Positions 22,941 to 28,743 of a DNA stretch of 28,743 bases are shown piece after piece. The translations under genes were made by a program, and so were the position numbers. The notes below the pieces were generated by a model, which saw only the letters and a program-made list of their open reading frames with translations, did no database searches and had not been told where the DNA came from. How positions within the stretch are numbered: the stretch's first letter is position 1; each line of letters starts with the position of its first letter. The DNA comes from Chloroflexota bacterium. GTDB taxonomy: Bacteria; Chloroflexota; Ktedonobacteria; Ktedonobacterales; Ktedonobacteraceae. The DNA is taken from the NCBI GenBank assembly GCA_005879655.1, contig VBJK01000090.1, positions 27,290 to 56,032 of the forward strand. Reading direction: 5' to 3'.

Positions 22941-25900
22941 ATGGCGAAAAAATCTGCCATTCGTGTAGCCCTTGACTTGGAGACGACGGGGTTGCATGCG
23001 GAACAAGATGCTATTCTAGAAGTGGCAGCCATCAAGTTCCTGGGTAACGAGATCATTGATACGTTCGAGACATTTGTTTCCCCTGGTCGTTCCATCCCCT
23101 ATCGTGTCCAACGTTTAACGGGAATTAAGCCAGAACAATTAGTAGGAGCACCCCTCTTCGATACTATTGCAAAGAAACTGCAAAGTTTTCTTGGGGATTA
23201 TCCGATTGTAGGGCATAGTATTCCTTTTGACGCTGGTTTCCTCCGCCGCTGGGGTGTCGCACGAACAAATCCTCTGATCGATACATTTGAGCTAGCAACA
23301 GTCCTATTGCCTTCGCTTACCAGCTATAACCTCGGACAGGTGGCGGAAGCATTAGGCATTCCTGTACCAGTCGATAGGCATCGAGCGATGGTCGATACCG
23401 TGCTGGCCATGAAAGTGTTTCTCTCGTTGCATGAACGCTTACAGTCCGTTGATCTTGCCCTCCTCAAAGATCTGGCAAATCTCGATGCACCTCGTTCGTG
23501 GCCGCTACTGCTCTTTTTTCGACAGGAACTGCGTGAGCGGCAGGACCGTGATGGTCTCTATGGCGGGCTAGGACGCGGCAGTTTAGGAGACCGCTTCGCT
23601 GCACAGCTAGGCATGGACCCCCGGATCTTATCTTTCGCTCTGGCACAGCAAGATGCAGTTGCGCAAGACACGAAATCGGTGCTACCAACCGATGCTGCAT
23701 CCCTTTCTGCTGATACTCAGCCATCGACAGACGAAGCAGAAGCTCAATCCGCCCCCACAGAGCCTAGCGCACAAGCAATGTTGAGCGAACGTACACTCCC
23801 CAAAGAATATCAAACGGTGCGACCTGCCGTACTTGAAGCTCTGGAAGGACGGCTGCCGTTGCTACTAGAAGTGACAGTCGGGGGTGGCGATTATACTACT
23901 GTATTACTAGCAGCATTGGAATGGCTAGCAGGATCTACAACGGAAGACGAAGACCAGCCCAAGCGTCTGCTGATTGCTTGTGCAAATCAGCAGCAGGCGC
24001 GTCGTCTGATCGAAGTCGTACTGCCCCGTTTACAAGCTCTCCTTAAAAACCAGTTCTCCACTGCTTATCTAGCAGAGCGCGGTGGGTATCTCTGTACACA
24101 TCGCTGGTTTGGTGCCGCATTACGACGTACCAGTGGCGAATTAACCGCTGAGCAAGCACGTGGGCTGGCAAAGCTTGGACTATGGGCGCAACAGACGCTG
24201 ACTGGCGAACGCAGCGAGTTGACGTTACTGCCACAGGAGATTGCAGCATGGGAGCGTATCTCTTCTGGTATTGAACGCATTGTTCCGGTGGATGGAGACT
24301 CAGGGTCGATTTACCAGCATTGTACGTATCGCAAGAAGGGTTTTTGCTTTGTGAGCCGTGCGGAGGAACGTGTAAAAGCTGCACGTATCGTAGTGACCAC
24401 GCATGCTGGACTGTTTGACGATCTTTCTTACTCCCATTCTCTCCTTGCAGGCATTGACCAACGGCTCATCTTAGACGCTGACGTGTTTGAGGAGGAGAAT
24501 GCCCGCTGGCGCAATAACGAACTGGACCAGACACGCCTCTTCCGTATGCTTAACACTATTGGGATAGAGCTACCTGACGGGCGTTACCAGGGTTTGTTGG
24601 CTCTGGCAGCTCCGTCCCTGCGTGAGAATGGACCTGGTGGCCTCTCGACGACACCCACAATAGCGAAGTCCGAGCTAGATACACGCATGCTGCATTGGTT
24701 TCAAGCCTTGCGACAAGCTCACAGTGCCGTAGAGAAACTCTTTCAATCTTTTGGACTGCTATTGGAAGAGTTTATACAACAAGGACCGGGTGCTGGACGC
24801 GATAAAGGAAAAGGCGAGGCATCTAACCGTTTTCACGGCTCTCGTCCTCACGAACGCACTGATCACTCCTTGCGTCTGACGGGACAAATTCGTCATCTTG
24901 GAGCATGGATGGAGACCGAGCGTGCCTGGCAACAGGCAGTACAACGGTTACAGACGGTTATTGACCTTGCCCACGAAGCCGAGAACGTCTTAGCAACTGC
25001 CCAACGTACGCGCCATCGCCGCGATATCGGTAATGGAGAAGAGAGCGCAGTTGCATCTGAACTTGCCGCAGTGGCACAACAATTGGTAGAACAAAAACAG
25101 TTGGGGCAACAAGCTTTATCACTAGGAGAGAACGATCACGTCTATTGGTTGCGTATACCTGCTACACAACAATCTTTTGCGCATCAGTCCAGTTTGCAGC
25201 GCCCTACAGACCCTGCTCACAACACCGCTCAACCGGCAGAAAGTCCGCCTATCTTATATGCCCAACTCGTCCAGACCGCAACGTTCCTAAAGAAATCGTT
25301 ATTATCAGACAATAATAAGTGTACCATCTTTGCGGGCACAGCTCTTTCAGTCGATAATTCATTCTCCTTCATTCGTGGACGTTTGGGATTGGATAGCGAC
25401 ACCTGTTCAGCACTTTCAGTAGTGACAGAGCATCATGAGCAGACGTTGTTGTACATACCAGAAGACGTTCCCGAACCGAATTCCCCTCAATACCAGCGTC
25501 ACTTAGACGAAGCTCTGCTTCAGCTTGCCACGACTCTGGAAGGACAATTGGTAGCGCTCTTTACCTCTCATGCAGCCTTACGCAGCTCCTACGCGACCAT
25601 CAAACCATTTCTAGAGAGCCGTGGTATTCTGGTATTAGGACAAGGCATAGACGGTTCGCCACGCCAATTATGGCAGGTTTTTCAGCGACAAGAGCGCTTG
25701 GTATTGCTAGGCACCGGCGGGTTCTGGGAGGGAGCTGAAGAAGGAGATTGTTTTCCTGCCTGTGTTGTAATGACGCGCTTACCTATGCCGGTACTCCATG
25801 ATCCTCCAATTGCAGCGCGTGCTGATCACTATTCAGACCAACTGCATCAGCTGACTGTACCTATCGCTGCATTGCGGGTACGTCGTACACTTAATAGATT

Positions 25901-26078
25901 GGTATGGAATACGGCCAAGCGCAATGCCATTGTGCTATTTGATCGCCGTGTCGTTTCCAAGGAGTATGGTTCCATGATTCTGCATAGCCTACCGCGTTGC
26001 TCGCAGCGTCAGGGAGCTGTCTCGCACATGCCTGAAACAGTGCTAGATTGGCTGACGGGCACCGATACCTGGGGATAA
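22941..26078 (+). CDS. DEDDh exonuclease fused to a DinG-like helicase with degenerate ATPase motifs
   Basis: 1045 residues. Residues 1-170 are a DnaQ-type 3'-5' exonuclease with all five catalytic residues: D12 and E14 (ALDLETTGL), D97 (HSIPFDAGFL), H147 and D152 (DRHRAMVDT). The rest has the order of a DinG/XPD helicase. The place of Walker A reads VTVGGGDYTTVLL (around 311-322), with Asp where Lys should be. The DEAH box reads LILDADVFEEE, and the C-terminal QxxGRxIR arginine motif reads RRTLNRLVW. FWEGAEEGDCFPACVVMTRLPMPV and VLFDRRVVSKEYG are well kept. Fe-S cysteines are partly present (YLCTHRW, CTYRKKGFC). The fold seems retained while ATP hydrolysis is likely lost. Forms an operon with rdgB and a MOSC gene. 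Confidence 0.88.
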   Translation: MAKKSAIRVALDLETTGLHAEQDAILEVAAIKFLGNEIIDTFETFVSPGRSIPYRVQRLTGIKPEQLVGAPLFDTIAKKLQSFLGDYPIVGHSIPFDAGFLRRWGVARTNPLIDTFELATVLLPSLTSYNLGQVAEALGIPVPVDRHRAMVDTVLAMKVFLSLHERLQSVDLALLKDLANLDAPRSWPLLLFFRQELRERQDRDGLYGGLGRGSLGDRFAAQLGMDPRILSFALAQQDAVAQDTKSVLPTDAASLSADTQPSTDEAEAQSAPTEPSAQAMLSERTLPKEYQTVRPAVLEALEGRLPLLLEVTVGGGDYTTVLLAALEWLAGSTTEDEDQPKRLLIACANQQQARRLIEVVLPRLQALLKNQFSTAYLAERGGYLCTHRWFGAALRRTSGELTAEQARGLAKLGLWAQQTLTGERSELTLLPQEIAAWERISSGIERIVPVDGDSGSIYQHCTYRKKGFCFVSRAEERVKAARIVVTTHAGLFDDLSYSHSLLAGIDQRLILDADVFEEENARWRNNELDQTRLFRMLNTIGIELPDGRYQGLLALAAPSLRENGPGGLSTTPTIAKSELDTRMLHWFQALRQAHSAVEKLFQSFGLLLEEFIQQGPGAGRDKGKGEASNRFHGSRPHERTDHSLRLTGQIRHLGAWMETERAWQQAVQRLQTVIDLAHEAENVLATAQRTRHRRDIGNGEESAVASELAAVAQQLVEQKQLGQQALSLGENDHVYWLRIPATQQSFAHQSSLQRPTDPAHNTAQPAESPPILYAQLVQTATFLKKSLLSDNNKCTIFAGTALSVDNSFSFIRGRLGLDSDTCSALSVVTEHHEQTLLYIPEDVPEPNSPQYQRHLDEALLQLATTLEGQLVALFTSHAALRSSYATIKPFLESRGILVLGQGIDGSPRQLWQVFQRQERLVLLGTGGFWEGAEEGDCFPACVVMTRLPMPVLHDPPIAARADHYSDQLHQLTVPIAALRVRRTLNRLVWNTAKRNAIVLFDRRVVSKEYGSMILHSLPRCSQRQGAVSHMPETVLDWLTGTDTWG

Positions 26079-26085
26079 CAGTAAA

Positions 26086-26958
26086 TTGAAGAGACAACTT
26101 ACCGTTAAAGAACTCTACTATTACCCGGTTAAATCCTGTAAAGGAATTTCGGCTCCAACCTTGGTGCTCGACCAAAGAGGAACCGAAAATGACCGGAAGT
26201 TTATGATTGTTGACGCTGATGGGATTTTTTTAACCCAGCGGGAACATCCCACCATGGCTCTGATAGCAACAAGAGTGTCAGCTGGTAGTCTAGTGTTGCA
26301 AGCTCCCGGTATGGAAGATTTCGTCTTACATCCTACAGAACGTGGTGACACGATGCCAGTGAAGATCTGGAAAGACTCCGTGCCTGCTATTGACCAGGGT
26401 AGCGCAGTCAGTGATTGGATCAGTCGTTTTCTTGGCATACACTGCCAGCTAGTGATGATGCCTTCCGCTCATCAAAGACAGGTTGACTTGCGGTATGTGG
26501 CGGCGGGAACCTATGTGAATTTTCAGGATGGGTATAACTTCCTGATTGCTGGCACAGCTTCTTTAGAAGCAGTAAACGATAGACTGCCTGAGCCAATAGA
26601 CATGAGGCGTTTCCGGCCAAACATCGTTATCGAGACAGAGGAACCTTTTGTTGAAGATAGATGGAGGAAGATAAAAATTGGCGAGATAACTTTCACTATG
26701 GTGAAAGCGTGTGCCCGCTGTGCGATAACCGCCGTTGATCCAGACAAGGGGAAAATAAGCCGTAGTAAACCACTGGCGGTTCTCAAGCACGATCGTAAGG
26801 TTACTTCTTTACAGGATGACGGAACGAAAAAGGAGCTAATCATGTTTGGCCAGAACGCGACGCATGAGATACCAGCAGGGATGACTGGCATTATTCATCT
26901 TGGGGATATGGTTGACATTCTGGAGTTGGCGGACAAGCCAAATTTCATTGTCAGTTAA
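26086..26958 (+). CDS. MOSC domain protein (YcbX/mARC-like)
   Basis: 290 residues starting at TTG (26086), with GGGGA about 10 nt upstream and only 7 bp after the previous stop. The N-terminal MOSC_N beta-barrel begins VKELYYYPVKSCKGI and continues to RKFMIVDADGIFLTQRE. The MOSC domain carries RRFRPNIVIE and the conserved cysteine C212 in CARCAITAVDPDKG, the presumed molybdenum ligand, with C209 nearby. Such proteins bind molybdenum cofactor and reduce N-hydroxylated compounds (mARC, YcbX). There is no fused ferredoxin domain at the C-terminus, so an external reductant is needed. Link with the neighbouring nucleotide-pool and exonuclease genes is suggestive: YcbX-type enzymes detoxify base analogues such as 6-hydroxylaminopurine, and RdgB acts on the matching nucleotides. 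Confidence 0.92.
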   Translation: MKRQLTVKELYYYPVKSCKGISAPTLVLDQRGTENDRKFMIVDADGIFLTQREHPTMALIATRVSAGSLVLQAPGMEDFVLHPTERGDTMPVKIWKDSVPAIDQGSAVSDWISRFLGIHCQLVMMPSAHQRQVDLRYVAAGTYVNFQDGYNFLIAGTASLEAVNDRLPEPIDMRRFRPNIVIETEEPFVEDRWRKIKIGEITFTMVKACARCAITAVDPDKGKISRSKPLAVLKHDRKVTSLQDDGTKKELIMFGQNATHEIPAGMTGIIHLGDMVDILELADKPNFIVS

Positions 26959-26967
26959 ATCACAGGT

Positions 26968-27004
26968 CCAGATCAGCAGGTGAGCAAGACCTGAGAGGAT
27001 CTGG
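26968..27004 (+). terminator. Nested hairpin after the MOSC gene
   Basis: CCAGATC (26968-26974) pairs with GATCTGG (26998-27004), and inside it CAGGT (26977-26981) pairs with ACCTG (26989-26993). It lies 10 bp past the stop codon. No T-run follows, so it may be a mRNA-end stabiliser rather than an intrinsic terminator. Confidence 0.5.
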
Positions 27005-27231
27005 GCTTGCCCGCTTAACCTCCGCGAAATGCAAGACGGGAGAGCGCTTCTCATACCCAACTGGTTGCGGTAGAAACTGTAGATGCATCTGCTTATGAGA
27101 TGAGGGAACAAAATTCAACCATTGTGAAAAATATTATCGGGATAGGTCATAATGGATTTGACGAAGAAAATGCTCTATGTTACCATACTCGTTGCGGACT
27201 GTAGAAGACTGCTAAAGGAGAGATCTTTAAG

Positions 27232-27582
27232 ATGAACTTATACGAGCAATTATTAGTAATACGGGATCGTCTTGAGGGTATAGGGGCACATGATGATAGC
27301 ATGGATCTTGTAGAGAAGCTGTTAAAGAAGGCAGAGCTTGCGAAATTTGATCGGGCCGGTATCTCGCAGGTACAGGTGCTACGTCATATGCTGCGCATGC
27401 CAGAAGTACACGATAACTACAACATCTATAATGATCTACAAGAGCTGGTAAGCGAGCGTGATGAAACGGAAATTGCCGCCCGTGAAGACTCTGCACCGGC
27501 TGCTTATGTAGATACGGAACGTCATCCGAAGCCGAAGTCGTACTATAAAGCGCAGAAGGAAAAGGCAAAGAAGAAGGGCTAG
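27232..27582 (+). CDS. Small charged hypothetical protein, 116 aa
   Basis: 116 residues from the ATG at 27232 with AAAGGAG (27214-27220) 11 nt upstream. The N-terminal 75 residues are predicted helical (YEQLLVIRDRLEGIG, LVEKLLKKAELAKF, QVLRHMLRM), followed by an acidic stretch and a basic Lys-rich tail ending KAQKEKAKKKG, which could contact nucleic acid. No signal peptide, no membrane segment, and I do not recognise the family. It stands alone, ends in a good terminator and is preceded by about 270 bp without other genes; a possible weak promoter is TTGTGA...CATAAT (27122-27153, long spacer). Confidence 0.7.
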   Translation: MNLYEQLLVIRDRLEGIGAHDDSMDLVEKLLKKAELAKFDRAGISQVQVLRHMLRMPEVHDNYNIYNDLQELVSERDETEIAAREDSAPAAYVDTERHPKPKSYYKAQKEKAKKKG

Positions 27583-27607
27583 CCTGGGTGTGAAGAGGCT
27601 GGCCCTT
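27574..27607 (+). terminator. Intrinsic terminator
   Basis: AAGGGCTAGCC (27574-27584) pairs with GGCTGGCCCTT (27597-27607) with one G-T wobble, followed by a T-rich stretch (27610-27619). It overlaps the stop codon of the 116-aa gene. Confidence 0.75.
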
Positions 27608-27749
27608 CGATTTGCTTTTGTTGTGCATTCGTTACATTGATCTAGAGTTGCAGTTTGATTGCTTGCCATTGATCTGCAAGGGTCTTTTGTGCTGCAATGT
27701 GCTGCAACTCATGATTATGTATGGCTGAGAAAAATCAGAAAAAAACTAC

Positions 27750-27778
27750 TTGACTTTTCCCAGTGAAACGGCTATAAT
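27750..27778 (+). promoter_or_regulatory. Promoter for tRNA-Gly
   Basis: TTGACT (27750-27755), 17-bp spacer, TATAAT (27773-27778), 28 bp before the tRNA. Confidence 0.88.
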
Positions 27779-27806
27779 GCTATCTGTAAACGATCTTAAT
27801 CTTATT

Positions 27807-27878
27807 GCGGGAGTAACTCAGTGGTAGAGTTCTTGCTTCCCAAGCAAGCTGTCGCGAGTTCGAGTCTCGTCTCCCGCT
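27807..27878 (+). tRNA. tRNA-Gly (anticodon CCC)
   Basis: Complete cloverleaf: acceptor GCGGGAG/CTCCCGC, D stem ACTC/GAGT, anticodon stem CTTGC/GCAAG with loop TTCCCAA, T stem GCGAG/CTCGT with loop TTCGAGT. Anticodon CCC reads GGG (Gly). CCA is not encoded. Confidence 0.97.
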
Positions 27879-27893
27879 CCTCTTTCTTTTCCG

Positions 27894-28130
27894 TCACCCC
27901 TCAAACAGCCTCTTAAGCCGTTTGAGGGGTGGCTGATTCTGATACCCCTCCAAGACAAATTTCTTTTCCTGTGTCACGAGGCGTCCAACGAACACCTGTC
28001 TTCTTTTTTTGTAAACACCTGCCTCATACTCCACTTTCTGACAAAAGTGTTCACGTACTCGCATATAGAGTGTGACAACTTCGGCAAAGGCATTGTGACA
28101 GTGGCACTCCCCCAAATTAATGGGGTACAA
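27894..28130 (-). pseudogene. Possible small gene or gene remnant, 78 aa
   Basis: An open frame on the minus strand with protein-like content (VVTLYMRVREHF, KKRRQVFVGRLVTQEKKFV, NQPPLKRLKRLFEG). The only near start is TTG at 28130, without a ribosome site; the frame stays open further upstream (KNFQVALYPINLGE), so the original start may have been lost. Its 3' end coincides with the hairpin at 27895-27931. I cannot assign a family. It fills most of the gap between tRNA-Gly and cbiM. Confidence 0.3.
27895..27931. terminator. Hairpin downstream of tRNA-Gly
   Basis: CACCCCTCAAAC (27895-27906) pairs perfectly with GTTTGAGGGGTG (27920-27931) around a 13-nt loop, starting 17 bp after the tRNA. Likely ends the tRNA transcript and possibly also that of the minus-strand frame. 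Confidence 0.6.
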
Positions 28131-28131
28131 T
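28109..28131 (+). promoter_or_regulatory. Operator-like CCCC-N8-GGGG next to a -10 box, upstream of cbiM
   Basis: CCCCC (28109-28113), AAATTAAT, GGGG (28122-28125) runs directly into TACAAT (28126-28131), a candidate -10 with no good -35. A metal-responsive repressor site is possible. The following 130-nt leader can form TCTCTTT/AAAGAGA (28161-28181 region) and ACAAGG/CCTTGT pairings. No cobalamin or NiCo riboswitch consensus was recognised. Confidence 0.3.
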
Positions 28132-28268
28132 GCTACTTGAAAATTCTTTGCAGTTGCTCTCTCTTTGCAACAGGAAAGAGATGCACAAGGTGAGCGAGTC
28201 GTGTGCAGACGCTACCCTCTGCCTTGTTCTTGCAGGACTCTCTACACCCTAATCTAAGGAGAAGACCC

Positions 28269-28743
28269 ATGCATATACCCGATGGCTATCTTGGACCGAT
28301 CTTTTCTCTTGGTACAGGTATTGCAACCGTCCCGGCTTGGGCCACGGCCTCCAAGAAGGTGCGCAAGGTCCTCAATCAGCGCACCGTGCCACTGCTGGCG
28401 ATTTTTTCCGCCTTTTCCTTTACCATCATGATGTTTAATGTGCCCGTACCCGGTGGTACCACTGCCCATGGAGTCGGGGGAACACTGATTGCGATAGTGC
28501 TTGGCCCCTGGGCCGCCGCGCTCGCCGTGAGTACCGCCTTGATTATTCAGGCCGTCTTCTTTGGCGATGGGGGCATCCTGGCGATTTTCACCAATTGTTT
28601 GAATATGGGAATCATCTTGCCGTTTGTTGGCTACTACTCCTATAAGTTACTGGCTGGTAAATCCCCGATCCTATCCACCCGTCGCATCTGGGCGGCGGGT
28701 ATTGGCTCCTACATTGGCATAACCGTCGCTGCGTTAGCGGTAG
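28269..28743 (+). CDS. cbiM: CbiM/NikM, substrate-binding subunit of a cobalt/nickel ECF transporter (5' part)
   Basis: 158 codons are visible before the window ends. The N-terminus MHIPDGYLGPI is the hallmark of CbiM/NikM: the amino-terminal Met-His inserts into the protein and the peptide nitrogens with H2 bind Co2+ or Ni2+. Several hydrophobic helices follow, with the conserved FSFTIMMFNVPVPGGTTAHGVGGTLIAI segment, whose His is a further metal ligand, and GPWAAALAVSTALIIQAVFFGDGGI. AAGGAGA (28256-28262) lies 6 nt before the ATG. The remaining transporter genes (CbiN/Q/O or NikN/Q/O) should lie downstream outside the window. Sequence alone does not tell nickel from cobalt, so the symbol is family-level. 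Confidence 0.94.
   Translation, partial: MHIPDGYLGPIFSLGTGIATVPAWATASKKVRKVLNQRTVPLLAIFSAFSFTIMMFNVPVPGGTTAHGVGGTLIAIVLGPWAAALAVSTALIIQAVFFGDGGILAIFTNCLNMGIILPFVGYYSYKLLAGKSPILSTRRIWAAGIGSYIGITVAALAV

Noticed and set aside
28093..28108. GTGCCACTG on the minus strand resembling a cobalamin-riboswitch box near cbiM
   Set aside because: It is on the strand opposite to cbiM, and the other conserved cobalamin riboswitch elements are not recognisable.

Overview
The window looks like a chromosomal segment of a Ktedonobacteria-type Chloroflexota bacterium (inference). The evidence is a Firmicutes/Chloroflexota-style split cytochrome b complex (b6-like subunit, subunit IV and Rieske protein as separate genes), two-component systems of the NarL family, a STAND/NB-ARC-TPR ATPase, tRNA genes without encoded CCA, roughly balanced base composition, and GC-rich dispersed repeats in intergenic space. 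No phage, CRISPR array or complete IS element was seen.

Layout. 1-273: 3' end of an unknown gene. 550-897: small unknown gene, followed by a ~440 bp GC-rich inverted-repeat element (about 940-1379). 1380-3159 (minus): NarL/LuxR response regulator and HAMP histidine kinase with a clear sigma70-type promoter. It faces a divergent respiratory operon (3564-8292, plus): cytochrome b6-like protein, subunit IV, Rieske protein, a fused degenerate-cytochrome-c/blue-copper protein, and an unknown polytopic membrane protein. A perfect 39-bp-arm hairpin ends this block. 8589-10058: glycogen synthase glgA. 10295-13010: sigma-like factor, overlapping HTH partner, and a divergent LarC-like protein. 13028-14965: zinc-ribbon/proline-repeat/TPR membrane protein, followed by two tandem palindromes. 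15090-17283 (minus): excisionase-like HTH protein translationally coupled to a STAND NTPase, with a near-consensus promoter. 17722-17793 (minus): tRNA-Thr(CGT). 18314-21260: periplasmic sugar-binding lipoprotein plus membrane histidine kinase, behind a promoter overlapped by a perfect 12-bp inverted repeat. 21415-26958: DedA protein, RdgB, a DEDDh exonuclease fused to a DinG-like helicase with broken ATPase motifs, and a MOSC protein. 27232-27582: small unknown gene. 27807-27878: tRNA-Gly(CCC). 28269-end: start of cbiM/nikM, a cobalt/nickel ECF transporter component.

How genes work together. The b6/subunit IV/Rieske genes should form a menaquinol-oxidising complex. The expected c-type cytochrome is replaced by a protein whose cytochrome c fold has lost the CXXCH histidine and apparently the axial methionine, but which carries an intact amicyanin-like type-1 copper site at the C-terminus. 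This is the most interesting biology in the window. The next most interesting are the DinG-like protein with an intact exonuclease and a dead Walker A, the orphan binding-protein/histidine-kinase sensory pair with its operator-like palindrome, and the HTH-STAND pair.
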